Assembly (NCBI GenBank): GCA_023418255.1
Contig: JAEZZZ010000032.1
Location: forward strand, 1 to 60,810
Length of the DNA: 60,810 bases
Source: Bacteroidota bacterium
GTDB taxonomy: Bacteria > Bacteroidota > Bacteroidia > Bacteroidales > Dysgonomonadaceae
Reading direction: 5' to 3'
Shown here: piece after piece, positions 9,767-18,394 of the stretch
How positions within the stretch are numbered: the stretch's first letter is position 1
Layout of the letters: every line of letters begins with the position of its first letter
Position numbers and translations under genes: made by a program
The notes under the pieces: model-generated
Database searches by the model: none
Told to the model about the DNA's origin: nothing
What the model saw: the letters and a program-made list of their open reading frames with translations, nothing else

Positions 9767-11107
9767 TTATTTCAACTTGTGCTCTTTAACAAAGTCGTCC
9801 AACACCTCTTGCAATGTGGGTGTACCTATTTCTTGCAAGTCGTAATGAACACGCACGGTCGGTTTCTTAATGTCAATCAGACGGTTCAGGTCAATTGGCG
9901 TACCAATAATTACCGTATCGCATTCCGTGTTGTTAATGGTTGTTTCCAAATCCTTCAACTGTTTGTCGCTATATCCCATTGCCGGTAAAATAGTGCCGAT
10001 AGATGGATATTGCTTAAACGTTTCTGCCAATTCGCCTACGATGTATGGACGAGGATCAATTTCTTCCGCGCAACCATATTTTCTGGCGGCAACAGTTCCC
10101 GCGCCAATTTTCATCTCACCGTGTGTCAATGTAGGACCGTCTTCAACAATTAAGCAGCGTTTGCCACGAATCATTTCAGGATTATCCACTTTAACAGGGC
10201 TTGCACCGTCAACAACGATAGCATTAGGATTGGCTTTCGCGATGTTTTCGCGCACAACCTGTATACCTTCGGGGGATGCCGTGTCAATCTTGTTGATGAC
10301 TACCACATCGGCAAGACGCAAGTTCACTTCACCCGGATAATAATTTACTTCTGCTCCGGGACGATGCGGGTCGGCAACAGTAATAGTCAAGTCGGGTTTG
10401 TAAAATGCAAAGTCGTTGTTTCCGCCATCCCAAAGGATAACATCGCATCCGGCCGGATCATTTTCCGCTTCACGCAATATCTTTTCATAATCCACTCCGG
10501 CATAAATCACATTGCCACGTACCACGTGTGGTTCGTACTCTTCCATCTCTTCGATGGTGCATTTGTGTTTTTTCAAGTCTTCTACTGTCGCAAAACGCTG
10601 TACAGCTTGCGCTTGCAAATCACCATACGGCATCGGGTGACGGATAGCGATCACTTTCAATCCACGTTTCATCAAATCTTCAATCACAGTGCGCGATGTT
10701 TGCGATTTTCCGCATCCGGTACGAGTAGCCACAACGGCAATCACCGGTTTTTTGCTCTTAATCATGGTTTCGCCAGGTCCCAACAAAATAAAGTTTGCGC
10801 CGGCTGCATTTACAATTGAACTGAGGTTCATCAAGTGCGGATAGGCAACGTCGCTATAAGAGAAGAAGCAATCTTGCACGTTTTTCTCTTTAATCAGTTG
10901 TGGCAATTCCGATTCCAATACAATGGGAATTCCTTCGGGATAAAGGTCTTCGCCGGCCAATGATGCCGGATATGCTCTTCCGTCAATGTAAGGGATTTGT
11001 GCTGCGGTAAATGCAACTACGTTGTAATGTGAATTTCCTCTGAAATAGGTATTGAAGTTGTGAAAGTCTCTTCCCGCAGCTCCAATAATGATAGCATTTC
11101 TTTTCAT
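9767..11107 (-). CDS. Cyclic 2,3-diphosphoglycerate synthase-like P-loop protein
   Basis: A 446-residue P-loop protein resembling the cyclic-2,3-diphosphoglycerate synthase family, best known from thermophilic archaea but also found in bacterial genomes. The start region MKRNAIIIGAAGRDFHNFN and the P-loop TRTGCGKSQTSR are characteristic. VVINKIDTASPEG resembles the G4 NKxD motif, followed by VDGASPVKVDNPE. The start at 11107 was chosen because the 18 codons upstream encode only hydrophobic residues from AT-rich DNA and precede a clear MKRN start. A TATCTTTG promoter box lies about 50 bases upstream. The substrate in this organism is unproven. Confidence 0.83.
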   Translation of the reverse strand: MKRNAIIIGAAGRDFHNFNTYFRGNSHYNVVAFTAAQIPYIDGRAYPASLAGEDLYPEGIPIVLESELPQLIKEKNVQDCFFSYSDVAYPHLMNLSSIVNAAGANFILLGPGETMIKSKKPVIAVVATRTGCGKSQTSRTVIEDLMKRGLKVIAIRHPMPYGDLQAQAVQRFATVEDLKKHKCTIEEMEEYEPHVVRGNVIYAGVDYEKILREAENDPAGCDVILWDGGNNDFAFYKPDLTITVADPHRPGAEVNYYPGEVNLRLADVVVINKIDTASPEGIQVVRENIAKANPNAIVVDGASPVKVDNPEMIRGKRCLIVEDGPTLTHGEMKIGAGTVAARKYGCAEEIDPRPYIVGELAETFKQYPSIGTILPAMGYSDKQLKDLETTINNTECDTVIIGTPIDLNRLIDIKKPTVRVHYDLQEIGTPTLQEVLDDFVKEHKLK

Positions 11108-11158
11108 AATAATTAGTTGTAAAAGTATGATTAGGGTTATTAAATTTAATAATCTCAA

Positions 11159-11166
11159 CAAAGATA
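11159..11166 (-). promoter_or_regulatory. Promoter -7 box of the GTPase gene
   Basis: The minus strand reads TATCTTTG, a perfect match to the Bacteroidota -7 consensus TAnnTTTG. It lies about 50 bases upstream of the chosen ATG at 11107. A good -33 TTTG was not found at the right distance. Confidence 0.5.
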
Positions 11167-11330
11167 ATTATTTTTTTGTATAGATAAGCATATTATGGAT
11201 TTTTTTTGGAAGATTCATTTTTATTGTTTCAGCTTGCTGTTTAAAATTATACACTCTCGATCTGATGATTATAAATGAAGAGGGGTGCTTATAACAAATA
11301 CACTGTTGCCCGACAAGCGTATATAAACAG

Positions 11331-11373
11331 CTAAAAAAACAAACACTCTTCGCTGCATCCAAGAGTGTTTGTT
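11331..11373 (-). terminator. Terminator of the flavodoxin-DUF2023 operon
   Basis: A perfect 13-bp stem, AACAAACACTCTT against AAGAGTGTTTGTT, has a ten-base loop and is followed on the minus strand by a run of T (11332-11338 region). It lies 50 bases past the DUF2023 stop codon. Confidence 0.88.
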
Positions 11374-11422
11374 AAGCTAGTTCTGTTAAATATTGTATAT
11401 AAAATAGAGTTTTCCCGTATAT

Positions 11423-11797
11423 TCAATAAGCATCCGTTAATACAGTAGAGTAAACGCGGCTTCTTTTCTTCACCTGCAAATAGCGTTTGCATTGTTCTGT
11501 ACGATTGTATCCCAACATAATGCCTAGCATAAAATCTTCCTCAGCGGTATAATTATTCAATTTTTTATTTCCAAATGAAGATAAAACTTGAATGCATGCT
11601 TCATCGCCAAAAAAAACATTGCTGCGTTCATTGTCTAGGGATTGCATTATATAAGAAATATGCGACTTGCTTAGTTTCAACTCAATAAAACCTTTTATCG
11701 AATTAGAAAAGGTGTAAAGAGCCAAATCACGCAATCCCTTTTTATACTCATACAGCAAATGTAAAAAAACCTGTATCGATTCCTCTCTTTTGCTCAT
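11423..11797 (-). CDS. DUF2023 family protein
   Basis: A 124-residue protein of the DUF2023 family, known mainly from Bacteroidota. It starts MSKREESIQVFLHLLYEYKK and has the central HISYIMQSLDNERSNVFFG and the C-terminal FMLGIMLGYNRTEQCKRYL. Function is not established. It lies 15 bases downstream of the flavodoxin gene on the same strand, an arrangement seen repeatedly in this phylum. That suggests it assists, regulates or is regulated with flavodoxin. No membrane segment or signal peptide. Confidence 0.82.
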   Translation of the reverse strand: MSKREESIQVFLHLLYEYKKGLRDLALYTFSNSIKGFIELKLSKSHISYIMQSLDNERSNVFFGDEACIQVLSSFGNKKLNNYTAEEDFMLGIMLGYNRTEQCKRYLQVKKRSRVYSTVLTDAY

Positions 11798-11812
11798 TGC
11801 TTATTTTTCTAT

Positions 11813-12319
11813 TTATCCTAATTCAGCTTTTAACGCTTCTGTCCATTTGGCAATGCGTTCGTCAGACATATCCGATTCGTTGTCTTCATCCAAAGGCAGC
11901 CCAACGAAAGAGCCATCAACAAATGCTTTGGAATCATCAAATGTGTAACCATCTGAACTCACTTTGCCAATAAAGCGACAGCCCGTGTTAGCAAGAGATT
12001 CGTAAAGAATTCCCATTCCGTCAGTAAATGTGTCGGGATAACCTGATGAGTCTCCCAAACCAAATAGAGCTACTGTTTTTCCGGAAAGATTCAAGCCACC
12101 CAAATTGGCTTCGTAAGTTGCCCAATCGTCTTGCAACTCACCAATACCCCAAGTAGATGTTCCTAAAATGAGTAGGTCGTAGTTTTGAAAATCATCGTCT
12201 GTTACATTGCAGACATCTTTTACATCTACATTGTAGCCTGAGAATGCGGCTGCTATTTTCGAAGCGGCATCTTTTGTGTTATCTGTACTTGATCCGTAAA
12301 TAATTGCAATTGATTTCAT
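11813..12319 (-). CDS. fldA: Flavodoxin
   Basis: A 168-residue long-chain flavodoxin, an FMN-binding one-electron carrier of the cytoplasm that can replace ferredoxin. The phosphate-binding loop is YGSSTDNTKDAA near the N-terminus. TSTWGIGELQDDW is the first FMN-stacking loop (Trp), and FGLGDSSGYPDTF is the second region, with the long-chain insertion after it. It is the first gene of a two-gene unit with DUF2023. Confidence 0.94.
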   Translation of the reverse strand: MKSIAIIYGSSTDNTKDAASKIAAAFSGYNVDVKDVCNVTDDDFQNYDLLILGTSTWGIGELQDDWATYEANLGGLNLSGKTVALFGLGDSSGYPDTFTDGMGILYESLANTGCRFIGKVSSDGYTFDDSKAFVDGSFVGLPLDEDNESDMSDERIAKWTEALKAELG

Positions 12320-12538
12320 ACGTTTAGTTTTTTGTTTTTGTTTAAAGTGTTATGATTACATAAAAGTAATTATTTCTTATATGTTTCGCCTTGCAAAATT
12401 AGCGGATTTTTCTTCTACACACAATCACTAAAAATAGTGAGTTTTCATCCTAAAAATCACCATAAATAGGGATGCCAGCCTCTCCATTTTTTGATGAAAA
12501 ACAACAAAGTAAAACACAACTCACCAGCAACAAAAACA

Positions 12539-12841
12539 TTATAAAACACTTACATTCAAACAATAAAATCGCTCTTTTTTTGAGCAAAAGCGGATAAAAT
12601 AAATGAGATAGAATATCTTATCTCGCCCTGCAAAGTAAGCATTCCAAATCACAAAACCGCCACGCTCCCAATGAACCAACTTCATCGGATTGCGATTTTT
12701 ATTCACAAACACGTAAACCTCGCCGCTCGTAGGGAGTAAAGACAGTTGCCGGATACATCCGCACAAACCGTCTATGCCCTTACGCAAATCAACGCCTTGC
12801 ATACACAACACAAACCGATTGCTTTCATTTAAACTAAACAT
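12539..12841 (-). pseudogene. Decayed IS66-family TnpB (Orf2) fragment
   Basis: The first ~73 residues match the IS66 accessory protein TnpB (RFVLCMQGVDLRKGIDGLCG, VYVFVNKNRNPMKLVHWERGG). After the conserved WERGGFVIW region the frame turns into unrelated, Phe/Tyr-rich sequence, and the usual C-terminal third is missing. No IS66 tnpA or tnpC is nearby. I read this as the remnant of an inserted and mostly deleted IS66 element. It is unlikely to be functional. Confidence 0.8.
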
Positions 12842-13414
12842 TTCGTTTTTTTCGGCAAAGATCGAAAAAACAAGGGAGAACTAAAAGACGGCAAATTTGG
12901 GATGCTTACGATTTTGCAAATAACCATTTTTCATTGTTCACAACATATACTGTTTTAATCCACAAAACTAGTGTACGATTACACGATGTTTTGTAGTGAA
13001 TAGACTTCAATTATACATCAATAAGAAATACAATACACACACTTCCAGCGAAATGTAAAGATAATTGATTTACTTAACTTCGGTCTCTATTTGCGTCAAA
13101 AATAATCGATTTTTGTTTTAGTACAAATCATCCCGATATACACATACCTGGTATTCAAGGGAGATTGATTCACTGCGTTCACAATTACACGACACGGCAA
13201 AAAGTTTTAGCGGACACCAATAAAATATTACACACTTTTTGGGGATACTACGAAGAATATATTCGGGGGGTGATGGTTGACAGGGAGCAACATAAAAATG
13301 AAGTGTGTCATTAATAGCGAACTGCTACATTGTTTTCAAGATTCTGACTTGATCATGGGCCCATTTTAGCCTCATTTCCAGAACCTTTCACTCAACATCA
13401 TTTAATGAAGTACC
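12842..13414. other. Non-coding stretch next to the IS66 remnant
   Basis: About 570 bases with no supportable gene on either strand and no tRNA-like or other clear structure. It is AT-rich with scattered stop codons in all frames. It may be the decayed remainder of the IS66 element, but no terminal inverted repeat pair could be made out. Confidence 0.5.
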
Positions 13415-13456
13415 AAAGGAACTGTGTCGAAATACAAATTTCGACACAGTTCCTTT
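13415..13456 (-). terminator. Long hairpin terminating the V-ATPase operon
   Basis: A perfect 19-bp inverted repeat (begins AAAGGAACTGTGTCG) has a four-base loop ACAA. It lies 28 bases past the stop codon of the last V-ATPase gene. The stem is unusually long, and its ends are A-rich and T-rich, giving a short U tract within the stem. The most likely role is transcription termination or 3'-end protection. Confidence 0.75.
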
Positions 13457-13483
13457 ACTGATTTTATATTGTTTGATGGCTGC

Positions 13484-13945
13484 TTATTGAATAGCCATCC
13501 CCATAAGATACACCCCCGCCAATGCCACAATAGCGTAAAGTTCGGGAAATACGGCAAGAATCAGCGTGTTGGTGAACACATTGTGTCCTTGTCCGATGGC
13601 AGCGATACCATTTGCGCAAACTTGTCCTTGACGGATGGATGAGAATAATCCCACGAATCCCATTGCCAAACCGGCCGCGAATACAGCTGATGCCTGAAAC
13701 ATCGTAATCTCGGGCTTTAATACGTTAAAAAGTGACTGAAACATGTAGTAGCCCGCGAATCCATACAATCCTTGCGTACCGGGCATAGCCGTGAGTACAA
13801 GGAAGTTTCCGAACTTTGTGCTGTCTTTTTTCAACGACCCTACCGCGGCATTGCCGGCAATCGTTACTCCGTAAGCGCTTCCAACTCCCGAAAGAATAAT
13901 CATGAACGCTATTCCCAAATAAGCTAATAGTAAATTGAATTCCAT
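13484..13945 (-). CDS. V-type ATP synthase subunit K (rotor ring, Na+-type signature)
   Basis: A 153-residue membrane rotor subunit made of two fused helical hairpins (four membrane helices). The first carries PGTQGLYG (Pro55 to Gly62) and the second FPELYAIV with Glu135. In the Enterococcus hirae NtpK ring, Na+ is held by Leu61, Thr64, Gln65, Gln110 and Glu139. Here Thr57, Gln58, Gln106 and Glu135 fall at matching spacing, with Met54 in place of the Leu. This suggests Na+ coupling, though it is inference. It is the last gene of the operon. Confidence 0.95.
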   Translation of the reverse strand: MEFNLLLAYLGIAFMIILSGVGSAYGVTIAGNAAVGSLKKDSTKFGNFLVLTAMPGTQGLYGFAGYYMFQSLFNVLKPEITMFQASAVFAAGLAMGFVGLFSSIRQGQVCANGIAAIGQGHNVFTNTLILAVFPELYAIVALAGVYLMGMAIQ

Positions 13946-13981
13946 AAGTTTTGTTTAATTTGATTTGTTATATTATTTATT

Positions 13982-15808
13982 TTAATTTTTAAAGGGTTGA
14001 TATCGTTGACCTCCGCCTGTAAACTCGGAATTCTTAAAGAATTCTACAAACGTAAGACGCATTGGGTGCACAATGGCTCCCAACGTATTCATAAAGATAT
14101 TGATGGCGTGTCCAAAAATAAAAATTATGATGGTGACAATGGGACCGACCACCGCGATATCCGGACTCATTCCCGTGGCAAGGCTTGTAAAAACGCTCGC
14201 CAAAATTCCTCCGGAAAGTCCCAGCGCGAACAAACGAACATACGACAAAATATCGCCCAGCAGTCCGGTTGCCATATTATAGGTATCCCATACCCCCAAA
14301 CCGATGTTCAAGAATATATTTTTTCCGGGTGAGTTTACAAAGAATATCAAAGCGGCGCTTATTGCCACAATAATAAGATGTGACGTGCTAAACATCGGCA
14401 TTACGTTGCCAAATAGTTGAGTAAATATGAAACTGAGTAAAAGTAGAATCCAACCGATGGTTGAAAGAGCATAGGCAAAACCAAATTGAATAGCTCGATT
14501 GACCGCTTTAAGGCACATGCCAAAAACTATCTGGATAACTCCCAAAATAAGTGCCAAGTTAAACATTTTGTTGTTATCGAAAAAAATCTTATCCCTCAAA
14601 GTTTGAGCGATAGGATTATCCAATTTGTATAAATCGACACCGAAAAATCCTCCCGTAAGCAATCCGGTGAAAAAGGTGGAAGCGCCGAGGAACTGCACCA
14701 ACGTCATGAGTGATTTCATCGAGGGCGATATTTTCTTTCTGGCAATAATCTTATACGCCGTTGCCACCACAAAAAGGAACAACCCATATCCGATGTCTCC
14801 CAAACTAAGTCCGAAGAAAATCATGAAAAAGGGTGCGAAAAAGGGCGTCAAGTCCAATTCGTTATATTTTGGCAGCATATAAAGGTTGGTAATTGGTTCA
14901 AACAGTTTGAAAAACTTATTGTTCGACAATTGAATAGGCACGTCGTCTTCCGGTTGAGGATCCGAAACTTCAAAATAGGCGTTTTTTGACTGCAAATATC
15001 GCGTAATCTCTTCAATATTTTTGGCGGGCACCCACCCTTGCATAACCATCACCTTTTCGTCGGCTACTTTTTCGGCGCTTGCTTTCACGCGCGTAAACGT
15101 CATTTTAGACTCCACTTCGTGGATTGCAGCTTCCAATGATGGCAATTCGTTGGCAAGAGTCGCCAGTTTTTCGTCTTGTAGACGATATTTTTCTTCTAAG
15201 TCGTCAATCAAGCTGTCCAATCGCGACAATTCGGCATCGGGCAATTGAATCGTTTCAAGGTGCAGCGCGGCCGCCACATCTTCTTTGCTTTGGCGTGTGA
15301 TGGTGATGAAATGAGTCCGTCCGGCAACTGTTGAAACAACAATCGCGTTATACTCATCTTCCCACTCTTCGCGAAAAGCATTTTCTTGCACAACAAAGAA
15401 GTGGACGTTATACCCTGCTTGTTCAATTTTTTTGATGTTGTCAGGATTAAAATTTCCCCAAGGCGACAAGGCGTCACGTTCTTTCTTGCTGACCTGTATT
15501 TGTTGAGTGAGTTTGTTTTTTTCTTCCTCTATATCTTCAATGAGCGAAGGAATTTGATAGCCTCGGGCTATATCGGTTTTATTTCGCGGTTCCGCGGCTT
15601 GCTTTTTGTCTTTACGCGGCGACAACGTACGCTGCGCGTCGTTCAACTTTTTCAACACAAGGCGATAGTCTTCCAATTGCTTGTTGTTGTCAATGGCGTC
15701 TTTTCTTTCCGCGATGTGTATCATGCCAAGCTCACCCAACTCGTTGAGAAACTCATTGTACTCTTTATGATAGACAAGAAAAGCTATTTTTTTCATTTTT
15801 GTAATCAT
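13982..15808 (-). CDS. V-type ATP synthase subunit I (stator, a-subunit homologue)
   Basis: A 608-residue stator subunit. Residues 1 to ~300 are the cytoplasmic arm with coiled-coil segments (EDIEEEKNKLTQQIQVSKKE). Residues ~320-600 hold seven or eight membrane helices, including LSYVRLFALGLSGGILASVF with the essential stator Arg. The start at 15808 overlaps the subunit D stop codon by four bases and has GGAGAGAG upstream. An internal ATG four codons later is also possible. Length is close to that of other bacterial I subunits. Confidence 0.95.
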   Translation of the reverse strand: MITKMKKIAFLVYHKEYNEFLNELGELGMIHIAERKDAIDNNKQLEDYRLVLKKLNDAQRTLSPRKDKKQAAEPRNKTDIARGYQIPSLIEDIEEEKNKLTQQIQVSKKERDALSPWGNFNPDNIKKIEQAGYNVHFFVVQENAFREEWEDEYNAIVVSTVAGRTHFITITRQSKEDVAAALHLETIQLPDAELSRLDSLIDDLEEKYRLQDEKLATLANELPSLEAAIHEVESKMTFTRVKASAEKVADEKVMVMQGWVPAKNIEEITRYLQSKNAYFEVSDPQPEDDVPIQLSNNKFFKLFEPITNLYMLPKYNELDLTPFFAPFFMIFFGLSLGDIGYGLFLFVVATAYKIIARKKISPSMKSLMTLVQFLGASTFFTGLLTGGFFGVDLYKLDNPIAQTLRDKIFFDNNKMFNLALILGVIQIVFGMCLKAVNRAIQFGFAYALSTIGWILLLLSFIFTQLFGNVMPMFSTSHLIIVAISAALIFFVNSPGKNIFLNIGLGVWDTYNMATGLLGDILSYVRLFALGLSGGILASVFTSLATGMSPDIAVVGPIVTIIIFIFGHAINIFMNTLGAIVHPMRLTFVEFFKNSEFTGGGQRYQPFKN

Positions 15809-16410
15809 AGCTCTCTCTCCTTTCTTTGCTCTAAGTGTTCGCGCATAATTTTTTGAGATGATTTTGACAAGTTTTCTTCATCTTCCAAGTAGCGTTTAAT
15901 TTTCAATATCGCATCTTGATAACCGGGGATTTGCACTTTCTCAAATAGATTTACTTTTTGCGTTGTCTTCTTTCGAGCATATTCGAGTCGAGAAAGTTTT
16001 ATTGCCACAAAATCGCGTTTCATTCCCAATTCGGCCAAAGTTTCGAGCGTATGCACGCCATCAAGGAACCATTTGGGTGAATTAAAAACACTAAATGGCT
16101 TGGTCTGAAATTCGACATCTTCAAAGACGGGTATGGATACGCCGGCAATCTTACGCTTCGAAAAATGGATATCTTTCACGCTCACAAGCGACGCGTCAAA
16201 TTCGTTCCACAAGGCAAGCATCTTTTCGTATGAGCGAATTTGATTTTCCAACGCTTCGTCCAACGTGTCCATCTCCTTTTTGGCTCGCTTTACCTCCATC
16301 CGCAGCGCGCTCTCTTTATTCTGCAATGTGGGAAGTGCTCTTTCCCGCATTTTCAGGTTCTTTTCGAGTGCCTGTTTTGAAGTTTTATTGTATTGAAATT
16401 TTATCGCCAT
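15805..16410 (-). CDS. atpD: V-type ATP synthase subunit D (central shaft)
   Basis: A 201-residue central-stalk subunit made almost wholly of two long coiled helices. The N-terminal IKFQYNKTSKQALEKNLKMRERALPTL and the C-terminal RRV-like helix (KKTTQKVNLFEKVQIPGYQDAILKIKRYLEDEE) are typical. It rotates inside the A3B3 head and connects to the K ring. It follows the broken ORF6N gene and overlaps subunit I by four bases. Confidence 0.93.
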   Translation of the reverse strand: MAIKFQYNKTSKQALEKNLKMRERALPTLQNKESALRMEVKRAKKEMDTLDEALENQIRSYEKMLALWNEFDASLVSVKDIHFSKRKIAGVSIPVFEDVEFQTKPFSVFNSPKWFLDGVHTLETLAELGMKRDFVAIKLSRLEYARKKTTQKVNLFEKVQIPGYQDAILKIKRYLEDEENLSKSSQKIMREHLEQRKEREL

Positions 16411-16433
16411 ATTTATCTTTTCCTCAACACATG

Positions 16434-17022
16434 TTATTGTTGCTTATCTTTCTGTTGCTCTTTGTCTTTTTCTTTATCTCTATCTTTCCGTTTTACGGTG
16501 TGTTTTAATTTCAACACCGCGAAGTTGAGTTCAATACTCGTTTCCGTATCGGATACACGCAATTCTTCTCCCAATATTTCCGACATTATATCGCCACCTT
16601 TCCGCATCAGCGATTTTTGTTGTACCTCGTTTTGTCTGCGACAATTCGGAAACGCTACGCGACAATTCTCGTATTTTTGTATAGGTTTCCACAATCGCGA
16701 GGGTGGTTTGTGTTGCTTTTGCACTTTTCAAAATTGTAGCAAGCATATAAAGTCCTTTTTCGGTGAAGGCTTTTGGGGAAACAGGTGGATATTTCAATTT
16801 TTCAAGGTGGTGGAAATTTTCCACAACCTCTTTCTTCTCATCTTTATTTAGTTCGAAAATATATCCTTTTGGAAACTTATCAGAATTATTTTTTACGGCT
16901 TTATTAACATCACGTGTTTCCACACCGTACAACTCTGCCACATCGCTATCGAGAATCACATATTGATTCCGAACCGATATGATTTTGTCTTCTACGTTAT
17001 GAAACTGAATGCTGTGCGACAT
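16434..17022 (-). pseudogene. ORF6N-domain protein, frameshifted, inside the V-ATPase operon
   Basis: From the ATG at 17022 (MSHSIQFHNVEDKII) the frame encodes a clear ORF6N DNA-binding domain: VILDSDVAELYGVETRDVNKAVKNN, then KGYIFELNKDE and SPKAFTEKGLYMLATILKS. Near 16640 the normal C-terminal part continues in another frame (SLMRKGGDIMSEILGEELR, then ELNFAVLKLKHTVKRK) and runs to a stop at 16434. One extra base near ACAAAACGAG would account for the switch. The tail is a low-complexity Lys/Asp/Glu/Gln run. ORF6N proteins are phage- or plasmid-associated regulators, so this looks like a transferred gene lodged between atpB and atpD. Sequencing error or programmed frameshifting remain possible. 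Confidence 0.75.
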
Positions 17023-17041
17023 TGTAAAGAAAGAAATAAAT

Positions 17042-18358
17042 TTATTTGTCCCAATACTTATCAACAAGCTCTTTCTTCATATTCACCTCTTCGGGTTTGA
17101 AGTGTTTGGCAAAGAGCTGCCACGTGGTGTTGAGCATCTCTTCGGAGTCCACATTCACATCAATTGCCAAAATATATTCCGAATAGTCTTTGGCAAATGC
17201 CAAAGTACGATGGTCGTAGTCGGTCAGGTCGAAACCGTTTTCCAATTTCGTTTTCGCATTGGCGGCATCGGCATACATACGTACGGCGGCGTTCATCACT
17301 TGTGGATGGTCTTCGCGCGTTTTCTTTCCTTGTACAAGCTGTTTCAAGCGCGACAATGAACGGAAAGGATCGACAATCACTTTTCCGATATCACTATCCC
17401 TTCTCAAGAACAACTGTCCTTCGGTGATGTATCCGGTATTGTCCGGCACAGCGTGTGTAATATCGCCTCCGGACAAGGTGGTAACAGCAATAATGGTAAT
17501 GGAACCACCCGATGGAAATTGTGCCGCTTTCTCATATATTTTTGCCAAATCAGAATAGAGCGAACCCGGCATCGAGTCTTTCGATGGAATCTGATCCATA
17601 CGGTTGGACACGATTGCTAAAGCGTCGGCATAGGAAGTCATATCGGTAAGCAGTACCAGTACTTTTTCGTTTTTATCTACCGCGAAATATTCCGCCGCCG
17701 TAAGGGCCATATCCGGGACAAGCAAACGCTCAACCGGCGCATCTTCGGTCGTATTTACAAAGCTAATGATGCGATCAAGCGCTCCGGCATTGCTAAATAC
17801 ATTTTTGAAATAGAGGTAGTCGTCGTTGGTCATTCCCATGGCACCAAGAATAATTTTATCGGCTTGTGCGCGCAATGCAACGGTTGCCATCACTTGATTA
17901 AACGGCTGGTCAGGATCGGCAAAGAATGGTATCTTTTGTCCCGAAACCAACGTGTTGTTCAAGTCAATTCCGGCAATACCGGTAGCAATCAACTCCGATG
18001 GCTGTTTACGGCGAACAGGATTTACGGAAGGACCGCCGATCTCACGCTCTTCACCTTCGGGAACAGGACCACCGTCGATGGGGTTTCCAATGGCGTCGAA
18101 AAAGCGTCCGGTTAATTGGTCGCCTACTTTTAGCGAGGGGGCTTTACCTAAAAATATTACTTCGGCATTGGTGGGAATTCCTTCGGTTCCTCCAAATACC
18201 TGCAACGTAACCTCGTCGCCCATAATTTTTACTACTTGCGCCAATTTTCCCTCTACGGTTGCCAACTCATCGTAACCCACGCCTGTAGCTTTCAGCGAGC
18301 AAGTCGCTTTGGTTATTTGAGAGATTTTCGTGTATATCTTCTGAAATGCTTTTGCCAT
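17042..18358 (-). CDS. atpB: V-type ATP synthase subunit B (non-catalytic)
   Basis: A 438-residue non-catalytic head subunit. It shows IYTKISQITKATCSLKATGV at the N-terminus (beta barrel). ELIATGIAGIDLNNTLVSGQKIPFF marks the degenerate nucleotide-binding site, which lacks the Walker A GKT. MTSYADALAIVSNRMDQIPSKDSMPGSLYSDLAKIYE is the family arginine-containing segment. It assembles with subunit A into the A3B3 hexamer. A 36-base gap separates it from atpA. Confidence 0.96.
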   Translation of the reverse strand: MAKAFQKIYTKISQITKATCSLKATGVGYDELATVEGKLAQVVKIMGDEVTLQVFGGTEGIPTNAEVIFLGKAPSLKVGDQLTGRFFDAIGNPIDGGPVPEGEEREIGGPSVNPVRRKQPSELIATGIAGIDLNNTLVSGQKIPFFADPDQPFNQVMATVALRAQADKIILGAMGMTNDDYLYFKNVFSNAGALDRIISFVNTTEDAPVERLLVPDMALTAAEYFAVDKNEKVLVLLTDMTSYADALAIVSNRMDQIPSKDSMPGSLYSDLAKIYEKAAQFPSGGSITIIAVTTLSGGDITHAVPDNTGYITEGQLFLRRDSDIGKVIVDPFRSLSRLKQLVQGKKTREDHPQVMNAAVRMYADAANAKTKLENGFDLTDYDHRTLAFAKDYSEYILAIDVNVDSEEMLNTTWQLFAKHFKPEEVNMKKELVDKYWDK

Positions 18359-18394
18359 AATTATTTTAAAATGCTTTTGATTTTTGCCAATGAA

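Noticed and set aside
16440..16490. Low-complexity TCTT-type repeats considered as a repeat array
   Set aside because: They encode the Lys/Asp/Glu/Gln tail of the ORF6N product and have no spacer structure.
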